A stretch of DNA of 64,000 nucleotides. Source: Micavibrio sp. UBA6929. GTDB lineage: Bacteria; Pseudomonadota; Alphaproteobacteria; Micavibrionales; Micavibrionaceae. Position 1 is the stretch's first letter, and each line of letters opens with the position of its first letter. This document shows, piece by piece, positions 9,114-19,100 of this stretch. The position numbers were made by a program, and so were the translations under genes. The notes under the pieces were generated by a model. That model was given only the letters and a program-made list of their open reading frames with translations. It was not told the DNA's origin and did not search any database. The stretch covers positions 178,900 through 242,899 of the forward strand of contig DKAJ01000003.1 in NCBI GenBank assembly GCA_002448815.1, given 5' to 3'.

Positions 9114-10972
9114 TGTGCGGGATCTTTGGTCAGCTTAAATTAGGTGGTTTTTCCCAAGAAGAGGCGCGCCGCGCACTCAACAGTCTTGCACACCGTGGCC
9201 CTGATCAGTGGAGTGACTGGGACGATGAGCATGTTTATTGCGGTCATCGCCGCCTGAGTATCATGGATCTTAGCGAAGCAGGCCGTCAGCCGATGATTGG
9301 CCATGGCGTGATTTTGACGGTCAATGGTGAGATTTGGAATTTTATGGAACTGCGCGAAGAGCTGATTGCGCAAGGGTATAAATTTAATAGCCAGTCCGAT
9401 AGCGAAGTTCTTCTTCACGGGTATCATGCGTGGGGTTGGGATCGTCTTCTTGAGCGTATTGATGGCATGTATGCTTTCAGTATCTATGATACGAATTTGG
9501 GTAAATTATGCATTGCGCGTGATCGCTTTGGTATTAAACCGCTTTATTACGCGGCGGGAAATTTTGGGTTTGGATATGCGTCTGAGGTGAAAGCGCTTTT
9601 TGAATGGCGCGATGAATTGCGCTGTTTTTCCTTGAACGGGGTGCGTGATTGGCTCCTGTACAGAGGGGGGCAATCAGGCCTGACGCCCTATTATCAAATT
9701 GTAAAATTACTGCCGGGACATTCGATCTGCGTTGATGTGCGAAGTGGTGATGTTGACGTGCGAAAATACTATGACGTGGTTGATCATATTGGCGATAAAA
9801 AGTCGGATCCAAATGATTTGCCTGACGTTTTTGAGGAGGCCGTTTCACGCAGGTTGATGGCAGATGTTCCCGTTGGATTGCAGCTTAGCGGCGGGGTGGA
9901 TTCTTCGTTGGTTGGCCATGCAATGCATAAATTATACGATACGGATCAGATAAATTCTTTTTCTGTTGGTTTTGATGCCGAAAATGAGGCGCATTTATCG
10001 GAAGAACCGTTTGCGCGCTATGTCGCCGATAAATATGGTTTTACGCATCATCAGTATAATATTAACCGCAAGATGATCGCCGAAAATTTTGAGCATGTCT
10101 TGTGGCTTGCGGATGGGATGCTGGATTATCCTAATACGGTGCCGATTTATTTGTTAAGCCGCTATGCCAAGCAAAATGTTACGGTTCAGTTGACTGGCGA
10201 GGGCGCTGATGAGCTGTTTGCAGGGTATACCAAGTTTAAGAAGATGGCTGGTTTGTCGTCTGGTGGTTCCCTTGAGAAAATGATGCCAGATGGTGTGATT
10301 GATGCGATTGGGAATATGGATGCACGTGTGGGACGCATGTTGCATTTGCGTAAACACTACACAAAACAAAACGCCGTGATCCTTAATAGCTTGAACAGTT
10401 ATATATCTGCATCCACAGTTGAGCAAATGTTTGGTCCTCATGAGGGGCATTTGTTGCGCGGCGATACGTGCGCGGCGCTGAAAGAATTTTCATTTTCGCG
10501 GCAATTGATTTTGGCTGATCATAAGACATATCTTGTCGCCGTTTTAGAGCGTCAGGATAAATCGTCGATGGGCGCTGCGATCGAAAGTCGCGTTCCATTT
10601 TTGGATCGTAATTTGATCGAATGGGCGATGAATTTAGATGAAGATATTTTGTTCGGCGCAGATGAAACGAAAAAGATTTTGAAGGATTATGCAGCCGATA
10701 TTTTTTCACATGATTTTGCGTACCGTAAAAAAGTTGGTTTTCCTTTGCCGCTTAAAAACTGGATGGAAAGTGATGCTGGTCTGAAGCCGTTTCGGGATAA
10801 AATTTATCAAAGCGATTTTTTGCTGAGTGAATATTTTATGCATTATAAGAAAAAATCATTTGATCATATTTTGCTGCATTACGGGGATAGTGAAAGCCAG
10901 TGGGTTGAGTATTTCATGATGGTCTTGCGAAGTGCACAGGATGTGTTTGGTATTCGTGAGGTGCGCCCATGA
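9113..10972 (+). CDS. asnB: asparagine synthase-type glutamine amidotransferase (full length)
   Basis: A class II glutamine amidotransferase of 619 residues. The start is set at the ATG giving MCGIFGQ, because Cys2 must be the N-terminal nucleophile of the glutaminase; GGGGAGGAG upstream is a strong ribosome site. Glutaminase motifs are LAHRGPDQW, VNGEIWNF and SDSEVLLHGY; the synthetase half has the PP-loop LSGGVDSSLV and GEGADELFAGY. In biochemical terms it could make asparagine, but in polysaccharide loci AsnB homologues are thought to amidate uronic-acid carboxyls (WbpS of Pseudomonas O-antigen clusters is the model). It overlaps the upstream gene by one base and the downstream synthetase-only gene by four (ATGA). 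Confidence 0.92.
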   Translation: MCGIFGQLKLGGFSQEEARRALNSLAHRGPDQWSDWDDEHVYCGHRRLSIMDLSEAGRQPMIGHGVILTVNGEIWNFMELREELIAQGYKFNSQSDSEVLLHGYHAWGWDRLLERIDGMYAFSIYDTNLGKLCIARDRFGIKPLYYAAGNFGFGYASEVKALFEWRDELRCFSLNGVRDWLLYRGGQSGLTPYYQIVKLLPGHSICVDVRSGDVDVRKYYDVVDHIGDKKSDPNDLPDVFEEAVSRRLMADVPVGLQLSGGVDSSLVGHAMHKLYDTDQINSFSVGFDAENEAHLSEEPFARYVADKYGFTHHQYNINRKMIAENFEHVLWLADGMLDYPNTVPIYLLSRYAKQNVTVQLTGEGADELFAGYTKFKKMAGLSSGGSLEKMMPDGVIDAIGNMDARVGRMLHLRKHYTKQNAVILNSLNSYISASTVEQMFGPHEGHLLRGDTCAALKEFSFSRQLILADHKTYLVAVLERQDKSSMGAAIESRVPFLDRNLIEWAMNLDEDILFGADETKKILKDYAADIFSHDFAYRKKVGFPLPLKNWMESDAGLKPFRDKIYQSDFLLSEYFMHYKKKSFDHILLHYGDSESQWVEYFMMVLRSAQDVFGIREVRP

Positions 10973-12204
10973 GCAACGTGTCCCGCGCGGATATTTCGTT
11001 CTTTTTACACCTTGGGTACTTCCCGGGTTATGCGGATGCGTTGCCACTGGATTACTCGGGGGTTGATCCATCGCGTTATGTGGGGTTGGATGAGCAAGCC
11101 CTGATGGATGAGGGGATGCGCCTGTTTCGTAAGGCGATCGAAGATGACTTTGTCACTGGCGCGCGTCATGTTGTGCCGATCAGCGGCGGTTTGGATAGTC
11201 GTGCGATTTTATGCGCGCTTCGTGAGTTTACGGATGCGGGCAATATTGAGACATATACGTTTGGCACGCCTGGCAGTTATGACTATGAGTTCGGCGCACA
11301 GGTTGCGCGCGCGGCGAGTGTGCGGCATCAGGCCATTGATTTAACGCAGGTATCTTGGCAGGCGGATGAGCTTTTGGAAAATGCGCGGCGTAATGATGCC
11401 CAAACATTTTTATTTCATCATGTGCCGATTTCCCTGCTGGAGCCTTATAGCGATGCGTTGATATGGTCGGGGTATATTGGGGATGCGGTTGTCGGCGGTC
11501 ATCTAAAGGCCGAGCCAGCACTGTCTTTGGAGCAAGCCAAGGGGCGCTATTTGAAAAAACGCGCCGAGGTTAAGTCGATGGTGATGCATGACGGCGATGT
11601 TGGCGGTATGTCGGCGCATGTTGGTGGGGGCTTTGCCTCGCCAGATGTGTTGAGCTTCGATGAGCAGGTCTTGTTTGCAGAGGTTGGTAAATTGGTTGCA
11701 CCGCATGTTTTGATTAAGGGTTTTTCTTATAAAACGCCGTTTATTAATAATGATTTTTGGCGATGGGGCCTGAGTATTGATGGGCGCTGGCGCCGTGATC
11801 GTAATTTATTTATTGCGATGATGCGCCGTGCGTATCCCGATGTGTTTGATGTGCCTAATAAACCGAATTTTGGTTTGTCTTATAGTGCGTCACGATCACA
11901 AGTGTTTGCGGCGCGTTTAAAAAACAAAATACTACATAAGGGCATTGAGGTGATGCCATTTATCAATTGGCCATCATCGCCGAATACGAATTTTATCGAT
12001 TTTTCAAAATTGGTACGTGAGCGCGAAGATTTGAAAAATATGTCATATGCATTTTTGCAGGCATTAAAGGCGCGCGATATTGTGACGTGGTTGGATATTG
12101 ATGTGATTTGGGAAACGCATTTTTCGCGGCGTAAAAATTGCGGTGATGCGATTGCATTATTGGTGTCGTTAGAAGCAAATTTACAGGTCAAAGAAGAGGG
12201 GTGA
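10969..12204 (+). CDS. stand-alone asparagine synthetase-like ATP-pyrophosphatase domain
   Basis: The 411-residue protein keeps the ATP-binding PP-loop (VVPISGGLDSRAILCAL, about residues 64-80) and IWSGYIGDAVVGGH, the equivalent of the GEGADE loop, but completely lacks the N-terminal glutaminase domain of AsnB. It therefore needs ammonia from elsewhere, possibly from the AsnB encoded just upstream, with which it overlaps by ATGA. Related synthetase-only proteins occur in exopolysaccharide and lasso-peptide loci, where they adenylate a carboxylate. In this setting amidation of a uronic acid or amide bond formation with an amine is plausible. It is followed after 3 bases by a glycosyltransferase. 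Confidence 0.82.
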   Translation: MSNVSRADISFFLHLGYFPGYADALPLDYSGVDPSRYVGLDEQALMDEGMRLFRKAIEDDFVTGARHVVPISGGLDSRAILCALREFTDAGNIETYTFGTPGSYDYEFGAQVARAASVRHQAIDLTQVSWQADELLENARRNDAQTFLFHHVPISLLEPYSDALIWSGYIGDAVVGGHLKAEPALSLEQAKGRYLKKRAEVKSMVMHDGDVGGMSAHVGGGFASPDVLSFDEQVLFAEVGKLVAPHVLIKGFSYKTPFINNDFWRWGLSIDGRWRRDRNLFIAMMRRAYPDVFDVPNKPNFGLSYSASRSQVFAARLKNKILHKGIEVMPFINWPSSPNTNFIDFSKLVREREDLKNMSYAFLQALKARDIVTWLDIDVIWETHFSRRKNCGDAIALLVSLEANLQVKEEG

Positions 12205-12207
12205 AAA

Positions 12208-13293
12208 ATGCGTCTTTTTTATGCCTCAGGATCCTTGATTCCATCTGATCGTGCGAACAGTGTTCATGTCATGAAAATGTGTCAGGCCTTTGCAAAAAAT
12301 GGATGTGATGTCACGTTGTTTGCCAAACGTGGTGGGTGTGAAAATCCATTTGATTTTTACGGCGTTGATTCGATTTTTTCGTATGTTTTTTCGCCTTTCA
12401 AAAACGGCATTTTTCGTCTTGTTGATCAGGCCTATCAATTTTTAAAATTGCCAAAACCTGATATTTGTTATGGGCGAGACCCTTGGCTTTTGGCATGGAT
12501 GTCTTTGTTTTGTCCGGTGGTTTTAGAGCTTCATGAGGTTCCATCTGGGTTGCAGGGCAGGGTGGTGAAATGGCTGTTTTTGAAAAATAAAACAAAACTT
12601 ATCGTATGTATTTCAAAGTCTTTGCTATCAGATGTTTTGGCCTTTTTGGGCTCCTCAGATGAGGCGCGTTTTGTTGTTGCGCATGATGGCGCAGATATTC
12701 ATGAAAACGTAACGGTTGGTATTTTAAAGGACGTTAAGCCTGCTGTTGGTTACGTTGGGTCGCTTCTTCCCGGGAAGGGCGCGGAGGTTTTGGTTGATCT
12801 TGCCGCGCGTATGCCAGAGATTTCGTTTCACATTGTTGGCGGTTCTCGGCAGCAAATTGATGAATTGAGGATACGTGAAAAAGGTGGTGATGTCCACTAT
12901 CATGGGCATGTTTCTCATGGTGATTTGAGTCAGTATATTTCTGGTTTTGATGTTGTTGTTGCACCTTATCAAAAAGATATGTCGCTGCGCACTGGTGTGA
13001 ATATTTCACGATGGATTTCACCCTTAAAATTGTTTGAATATATGGCCGCGAAAAAGCCAATTATTTGTAGTGATCTTTCTGTGCTGCGTGAGGTGATGGA
13101 GCATGAAAAAAATTGCCTTTTGGTGGCGCCAGATAATTTGGATGAGTGGCAAAATGCGATCACACGTTTGGTGAATGATGAAGCGTTAAAAGTGCGCTTG
13201 TCAGATCAGGCGCTAGCCGATTTGAAAGAGCATTATACATGGGATAAACGTGCGAAAAATATTCTTGGTGCTGTGACAAAGGCATTGATGTGA
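12208..13293 (+). CDS. glycosyltransferase, GT4/GT-B family
   Basis: A GT-B fold glycosyltransferase of 361 residues. The N-terminal half begins MRLFYASGSLIPSDRANSVHVMKMC, an acceptor-side motif; the C-terminal half has VGYVGSLLPGKGAEVLVDLA and the donor-binding region SPLKLFEYMAAKKPIICSDLSVLREVM, with the GT4 E-x7-E region. It would add a sugar from an NDP-sugar to the lipid-linked repeat unit at the cytoplasmic membrane. GAGGGG just before the ATG is a good ribosome site, and it lies 3 bases after the previous gene. It is the only clear GT in this operon, so further transferases must be encoded outside. Confidence 0.92.
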   Translation: MRLFYASGSLIPSDRANSVHVMKMCQAFAKNGCDVTLFAKRGGCENPFDFYGVDSIFSYVFSPFKNGIFRLVDQAYQFLKLPKPDICYGRDPWLLAWMSLFCPVVLELHEVPSGLQGRVVKWLFLKNKTKLIVCISKSLLSDVLAFLGSSDEARFVVAHDGADIHENVTVGILKDVKPAVGYVGSLLPGKGAEVLVDLAARMPEISFHIVGGSRQQIDELRIREKGGDVHYHGHVSHGDLSQYISGFDVVVAPYQKDMSLRTGVNISRWISPLKLFEYMAAKKPIICSDLSVLREVMEHEKNCLLVAPDNLDEWQNAITRLVNDEALKVRLSDQALADLKEHYTWDKRAKNILGAVTKALM

Positions 13294-13307
13294 TTTACAC
13301 TTGATTC

Positions 13308-14618
13308 ATGATTCGCATTTCTCGTGCACTTATTCTTACATTGTTGGCTTCTTCTTATATGGCAATGCCCGCGCATGCGCAGGACGCAAAGCCCGCTTGG
13401 GAGCGTTTTGGCTTTAAGGATGACTCGACCAACAAAGGTAAATTGCGCGCCGTTGATCCGGGTGTATTGACGACGTCGCCTTTCCATTGGCGAGGTTTTA
13501 AGATTTATGCGCGGATGGATACCGAGGAAGAATATAACGATAATATTTATGCGACCGAGGATGATGCGGACGCGGATTTTATTACGCGGTTTAAGCCTAG
13601 CGCGACTGTTGTCAAAGATGTTGGCCGTCATCAGTTTACTGTCAGTGCTAAAGGCGAGATGGAACGCTATGCGGATTCGCCCGATGAAAATACCATTGAT
13701 GGTGAGGCGCAATTTGGCGGCGTTTTAGAAGCGTATCGCAGTTTTGTTATTCCATTTAATGTGACGCACGGCGTCTATCATACAGACCGCGCTAAGGTGC
13801 GCGGCACCAGTTTTGGCGCGCTGACGCGCAAGCCTGTTGAGTATAGCGAGACCACCGCCGAAGCGGGATTTCGTTATCAGCCTAATCGTTTAGGGTTGTC
13901 GGTTATGGGACGCGCAGGGCAGACCCGTTATAAAAATGGGGTGTCGAACTCTGGCGCGGAGGCTATCTATAAAGATGGTGATTTTGACCAGAATGAAATT
14001 GATGCGCGCCTGTCTTATGCGACGCAAACTTCTTTCGAGCCTTATGTGCAGGTTAAGTGGACTGACCAGAATATGAAGAACCGCGAATATGTTGCGGGTA
14101 GCGGTTTTACTGGTAATGACCGCAGTAATAAGAGCTTTTTAGCGCGCCTTGGATCGACCTTTGATTATAAGGGGCTGGTGACTGGTTTTTTAAGTATTGG
14201 CCGTGAAAATCGCACATACGATCAAAGTAACATTGATGATGCATCAAGCTTGTCTTTTGCAGGTGCGGTGCAGTTGATTTTAAATCCAAAATGGAAATTA
14301 AATTTGGATGCTGGCGTTTCTACGGCAGAGGATACATTGATTAAGGCAGGCATGAAAAAGCGTGGCTTTGGCATTGGTTTGGATTATGAATTGCAGCAAG
14401 ACTTGTTTGCAACGCTTGGCGTGAATTATAACGAGGATGAATTTACCAGCCTTGTCCGTACAGATGAAACGTGGGAGCTTGGCGGTGGTATGCGCTATGT
14501 GATTAGTCCGCGCCTGTCTTTGAGCGCAGAATACTTAAACCGTATGCGCGATAGTGATGCGGCAGATGCGGATTTGGATAATCATATGGTTATCTTGCGT
14601 CTGAGTGGCGCCCTTTAA
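13308..14618 (+). CDS. outer-membrane beta-barrel protein (BBP2-like)
   Basis: The 436-residue product has a signal peptide with a likely cleavage after AMPAHA (residue 24). The mature part shows alternating amphipathic strands ending in aromatic residues, including EEEYNDNIYATED near residue 75, a motif of the putative beta-barrel porin 2 family often found in exopolysaccharide clusters. The chain ends in MVILRLSGAL, consistent with a terminal barrel strand. It starts 14 bases after the glycosyltransferase and is last in the operon. A role in export or anchoring of the polymer is inferred from context. The 3' end overlaps the convergent bioC-like gene by 4 bases. Confidence 0.8.
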   Translation: MIRISRALILTLLASSYMAMPAHAQDAKPAWERFGFKDDSTNKGKLRAVDPGVLTTSPFHWRGFKIYARMDTEEEYNDNIYATEDDADADFITRFKPSATVVKDVGRHQFTVSAKGEMERYADSPDENTIDGEAQFGGVLEAYRSFVIPFNVTHGVYHTDRAKVRGTSFGALTRKPVEYSETTAEAGFRYQPNRLGLSVMGRAGQTRYKNGVSNSGAEAIYKDGDFDQNEIDARLSYATQTSFEPYVQVKWTDQNMKNREYVAGSGFTGNDRSNKSFLARLGSTFDYKGLVTGFLSIGRENRTYDQSNIDDASSLSFAGAVQLILNPKWKLNLDAGVSTAEDTLIKAGMKKRGFGIGLDYELQQDLFATLGVNYNEDEFTSLVRTDETWELGGGMRYVISPRLSLSAEYLNRMRDSDAADADLDNHMVILRLSGAL

Positions 14619-15349
14619 TTCTTTATCATATCAATTTGAATATGCCATGTGATGCGACCATTATGAGCTGCGTCGCAATAGGTGTATGCATGCTTGATTT
14701 GTGAATGCGTTAGGGGCGTGTAATCGGGGTGAGGGGTTGCCGCGCCTGTTGTGCGCATTGATCTTAGGAAGTTGAGCGTCGATCCATATTCTTGCGGAAT
14801 AGTGATGTGTGATATTTTGCCGCGTGTTGATTGGAAGGGGTGCAACCCACTTTGATATCCACAATGTGCGAGGCTATTGCGCCATTCTGGGAAGCAGTTT
14901 TCGGCCGGACGACTGGTGAGGATTGTTCCCGAAGGCGCGAGGATGCTCTGCCACGCGTCATAGCATCCCTGAATATCGTCCAGCCATTGCACGGTCATAT
15001 TGCTGATGATTAGGTCAAAGGTTTGACCTTGCAGCGGGGTAATGTCCTCCCCGTTAAGGTGCATTGTTTCGATATGTGAAGTGTTGCTTATTTTACGCTG
15101 CACTTCGTGGAGCATTTCTGGCGTGACATCGGTTGCGGTGATGTGGGCGCTAGGGAAGCGCGCCGATAATAGATGCGTTAGATTGCCTGTGCCGCAGCCA
15201 ATTTCAAGGATGCGTTTTGGCGTTGTGCCTTTTGGCAGTGCGCTGAGTAACTCTTGCGCGACCGCCTGTTGCAACGTGCTTTGTTCGCCGTATTGTTTGG
15301 CGAAACGACCAAAGTTTGTGATGATTTTGCGCGCGTGTGTGTCTGGCAT
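14615..15349 (-). CDS. bioC: BioC-like malonyl-ACP O-methyltransferase
   Basis: A SAM-dependent methyltransferase of about 244 residues. Motif I is ILEIGCGTGNLTHLL, followed by ITATDVTPEML and FDLIISNMTVQWLDD, the arrangement of BioC, which methylates the free carboxyl of malonyl-ACP to start pimelate synthesis. The start at 15349 (MPDTHARKIITNFGRFAKQY) is preferred over in-frame upstream ATGs, since it lies 2 bases after the stop of the upstream hydrolase and gives the usual BioC N-terminus (the FGRAAxxYD-like segment is here FGRFAKQYGE). The neighbouring BioH-like esterase strengthens the call. Other biotin genes are absent from the window. Confidence 0.78.
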   Translation of the reverse strand: MPDTHARKIITNFGRFAKQYGEQSTLQQAVAQELLSALPKGTTPKRILEIGCGTGNLTHLLSARFPSAHITATDVTPEMLHEVQRKISNTSHIETMHLNGEDITPLQGQTFDLIISNMTVQWLDDIQGCYDAWQSILAPSGTILTSRPAENCFPEWRNSLAHCGYQSGLHPFQSTRGKISHITIPQEYGSTLNFLRSMRTTGAATPHPDYTPLTHSQIKHAYTYCDAAHNGRITWHIQIDMIKN

Positions 15350-15351
15350 AG

Positions 15352-16005
15352 TTAAAGGTTGTTGTCTTTGATCCATGCTTTGATTTGCTTTTTGCACCAT
15401 TGTGGGTGGCTGAGTGGCAGCGCGTGCCCTGCATCGGGGTTGGTGATAAGAGTGTGTCCGTCCCAATGGGGCATCATTTTATCAATTTTGCAGATTCGGT
15501 CTTTGTCACCTGTTAGAACAAGGACAGGGCAATTGAGCGAGGCAAGCTCGATCTGGCCGTCCCAACGTTGCAGCCAGTCTAGCCCTTCGTGCAGGCGCTG
15601 CGTGTTCCAGAAGTCTGTTTGATGTGCCTGTGATTCGCAGTCGGCCTGTTTTAAAAAGCGCTGCATTTGCGCATGTGGGTTGTCCTTGAGTGCCTTTTGC
15701 ATGGCCTGCAAGATGTGTTTATCACTGAAGGTTGTGAAATTGTGGAAGCTATTGATGAAGACCATACCGCGGCGCGGGTAAATGCCGTTTTTTAAGGCCC
15801 ACAGCCCGCCCAGAGAGTGGGTGATAAGGAAATCTGCGCTGGGGCTGGTTGGGTTTTTATTGGCAGGTTCGCTGGTGAAATTTAAATCTGTTGTGGTGCT
15901 TTGAAAGGCATCTAGCTCACCTTGCAGTTTATGCCAGAAACGCGGCGACATGCCCCATCCGTGGATGAAGTTTATTGTTGGTGATTTTTTTATCCCGAAT
16001 TGCAT
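15352..16005 (-). CDS. bioH: alpha/beta hydrolase, BioH-like pimeloyl-ACP methyl ester esterase
   Basis: A small alpha/beta hydrolase of 217 residues. The oxyanion segment is HGWGMSPRFW, the nucleophile elbow is THSLGG, the acid lies in LTGDKDRI, and the catalytic His in DAGHALPLSHP. HGWG at the N-terminus and the short cap are typical of BioH, which removes the methyl group that BioC adds. The two genes are 2 bases apart, a classical functional pair. Its start faces the giant adhesin gene, with 173 bases between them that hold a palindrome and a promoter-like site. Confidence 0.75.
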   Translation of the reverse strand: MQFGIKKSPTINFIHGWGMSPRFWHKLQGELDAFQSTTTDLNFTSEPANKNPTSPSADFLITHSLGGLWALKNGIYPRRGMVFINSFHNFTTFSDKHILQAMQKALKDNPHAQMQRFLKQADCESQAHQTDFWNTQRLHEGLDWLQRWDGQIELASLNCPVLVLTGDKDRICKIDKMMPHWDGHTLITNPDAGHALPLSHPQWCKKQIKAWIKDNNL

Positions 16006-16059
16006 GCTGTTATTTCTAGGGCTTTCTGGTTATAAAATCCATATCATCTGATAAAAAAT

Positions 16060-16088
16060 TTGACAGAATTCTTCCGTAATGATAAAAA
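16060..16088 (+). promoter_or_regulatory. putative sigma70-type promoter of the adhesin gene
   Basis: A perfect TTGACA (16060-16065) is followed after 17 bases by TAAAAA (16083-16088), about 90 bases before the adhesin ATG. The -10 box is weak, and the element overlaps the inverted repeat at 16072-16103, so binding there would block the promoter. This is inference from sequence only. Confidence 0.4.
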
Positions 16089-16103
16089 CCATGCATTACG
16101 GAA
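16072..16103. promoter_or_regulatory. perfect 10-bp inverted repeat, candidate operator
   Basis: TTCCGTAATG (16072-16081) and CATTACGGAA (16094-16103) are perfect inverted copies with a 12-base spacer, so the arm centres lie about two helical turns apart, as expected for a dimeric regulator. It covers the -10 region of the candidate adhesin promoter and lies between the divergent bioH-like and adhesin genes. There is no T-run after it, so it does not look like a terminator. Confidence 0.5.
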
Positions 16104-16178
16104 AATTAACAAGATATTAATGGTGCAAATGCACTGGTTAATTAAAGCACTGAAATAACGTGCAGGTAGAGGTGTAAA

Positions 16179-19100
16179 ATGGCTAATCAAACGCAATATG
16201 CTAAGACAATCGATGTTTCTTCTAGTAAGGGGTATACATTTGATTTTAACGAAAGTGACATTGTCAGTGTTACATATCTTAGTAACGATCAAGCGATGAT
16301 TCAGCTGGCCTCAGGCTCTTTATATCTTCTTAAAAATATTGATGGTTTGTCTTCAGGTAATGCGCCGGTCGTATTTAATGACGGCACTGCGCTGAATTCT
16401 CAGACGCTGTCTTTACACTCTATGATTAGCTCGACAAGTTCTGTCTTGTCAGGTGATCAGCCTGAAACATTGCAGGCGCCTGATGCGCCAGAGGTGAAGA
16501 CAATCACGGTTGATCGTTTGACTCCTTTATCACTTGGCGTTGAGTTTGTTGACATTCAATCTGTACACAGCGGCGATAATGAAGTGATTTTGACGTTGAA
16601 TAACGGTCAGAAAATTGTCTTGGAAAATGTTGCCGAAGTTATGGCTGAGAACCCAGAAGTTGCGGTTTTCTTGAACAACGAAGTGATGACGTTGCAAGAT
16701 CTTGTTACGGCGCTGAATGTTGATACAGGGTTGTTTGAAGTTCAGGTTGCTTCTTTGGCGGAAGAGCTTGCGATTATCGAACCGGCAGCGGGCGAAACAT
16801 CTGGCGCGCAAAATTCTGGTTTTACATTTCAGGATATTTCTTCTGCATCGTTTAACAATGGCCCAGCAGCCGTTGGCCCAATCGGCGCGACGAGCCTTGC
16901 TTATACGGCAACAACAACACAAGATGATGTGTTCCGCGTTACATTTGACGAGCAAACTGGCGAGCCAATCTTCACAACGATTACAGCGCAACCACCAACA
17001 TTGACAGTCAATACAAATGGTTCAAATGCAGAAGTTTACGAAGATGGATCAATCTTTGTTCCTATTACGGCAAGTTTGAACGATACAGATGGTGGTTCTG
17101 AAACGCTTTCTTTGACATTGAGCGGCATTCCTGCGGGCTGGGGTTTTTCTGGCGCGGGCTGGACGGATAATGGCAATGGCACATATACCTATGACGGTTT
17201 GGCAGCAGGTCAGGATTACAGCGGCGGTATTACATTGACACCACCAGCGGACAGCGATGTTGACTTGTCAGGTTTGACCGTTGTTGCCACAGCAACAGAA
17301 AGCAACGGTGATACGGCGACAGCAACGCAAAGCATTGATGTGATCGTTGATGCGGTTGCGGATGCGCCAATTATTACAGTGACAGATGCGTCTGGTTCGA
17401 CAAGCTCTAGTAGCTCATCTTCAAGCTCTAGCAGTTCTTCATCGAGTGGTTCATCTTCAAGCTCTAGCAGCTCGTCTTCTAGTGGTTCATCATCTTCAAG
17501 CTCTAGTAGCTCATCATCAAGCGGTTCGTCTTCAAGTTCTAGTAGTAGCTCGTCTTCTGGCTTTAGCGGCGCAGAGGATAGTGATATTGCGTTGGATATT
17601 TCTGTGGCGTTGACCGATACAGATGGATCGGAGAGCATTACAGCAATTTATATCAGCAATGTTCCTGCGGGCTTTACATTTTCGGCTGGTACGAATGAAG
17701 GCAATGGGGTTTGGTCGTTTACGCAGGCCGAGCTTAACGGTTTGACGATTTCATCGCCAACAGGTTATGCGGGTACGATTAACTTGCTCGTAAGCGCGAC
17801 ATCGACAGAAACAAATGTTTCTGACGCCGAGCTAACATTGACGAATAATGACGCAACATCTACGGCGCCATTTTCTGTGACGTGGGATGCTGGTTCGGAT
17901 GCGCAGCCACCAAGTCTAACAGTCAATACAGATGGTTCTGATGCGGAAGTTTACGAAGATGGATCAATCTTTGTTCCTATTACGGCAAGCCTGAATGATA
18001 CAGATGGCTCAGAAACGCTGTCTTTGACGTTGAGCGGCATTCCTGCGGGCTGGGGTTTTTCTGGCGCGGGCTGGACGGATAATGGTAACGGGACATACAC
18101 TTATGATGGTCTTTCTGCGGGTCAGGATTACAGCGGCGGTATTACTTTGTCACCACCAGCGGATAGCGATGTTGATCTATCGGGTTTGACAGTTGTTGCG
18201 ACTGCGACAGAGAGCAACGGTGAAACAGCCACAGCAACGCAAAGCATTGATGTGATCGTTGATGCGGTTGCGGATGCGCCGATCATTCAAGTGAATGATG
18301 TTTCTGGCGGTACGATTAGTGGCGGTTCATCGTCTTCAAGCTCTAGCAGCTCTTCGTCTTCTGGCGGTTCGTCATCTTCAAGCTCTAGCAGCTCTTCATC
18401 TTCTAGCGGTTCGTCGTCTTCAAGTTCTAGCAGCTCTTCATCATCTAGCGGCTCATCGTCTTCATCAAGCTCTAGCAGCGCATCATCTGGCGGTAGCGGC
18501 GCAGAAGACAGTGATATTCCATTGGGCATTTCAGTGGCTTTGACCGATACGGATGGATCGGAAAGCATTACTGCGATTTACATTACAAATGTTCCTGCAG
18601 GTTTCTCGTTCTCGGCGGGTACAGATATGGGTGCAGGTGTGTGGTCATTTACCGAGGCGGAATTGCGTGGTTTGACGATTTCACCGCCTCCTGGTTATAC
18701 GGGTACAATTGATTTGTTTGTTCGTGCAACATCAACAGAGACAAATGTTTCTGACACTGAGCTAACACTGACAAACAACGAAGCCACAACAACAGAGGCC
18801 TTTTCTGTGACATGGGGCGGCGATGCAGATACGCCAAACCTGACAGTGAATACAAATGGTTCTGATGCGCAGGTTTATGAAGATAATTCTGTTTACGTAC
18901 CAATTTCTGCAAGTTTGAATGATGCAGATGGTTCTGAAACACTGTCTTTAACAGTCAGCGGCATTCCTGCAGGCTGGGGCGTGTCTGGCGCGGGCTGGAC
19001 TGCGAATGGTAACGGCACTTATAGCTATAATGGCTTGGCTGCTGGTGCGAATTATAACGGCGGTATTACGCTGACACCACCGGCAGACAGCGACGTTGAT

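Noticed and set aside
17216..18568. Acidic minus-strand reading frames rich in Leu-Glu-Asp opposite the serine tracts
   Set aside because: They are mirror readings of the serine codon repeats inside a clearly real plus-strand gene.
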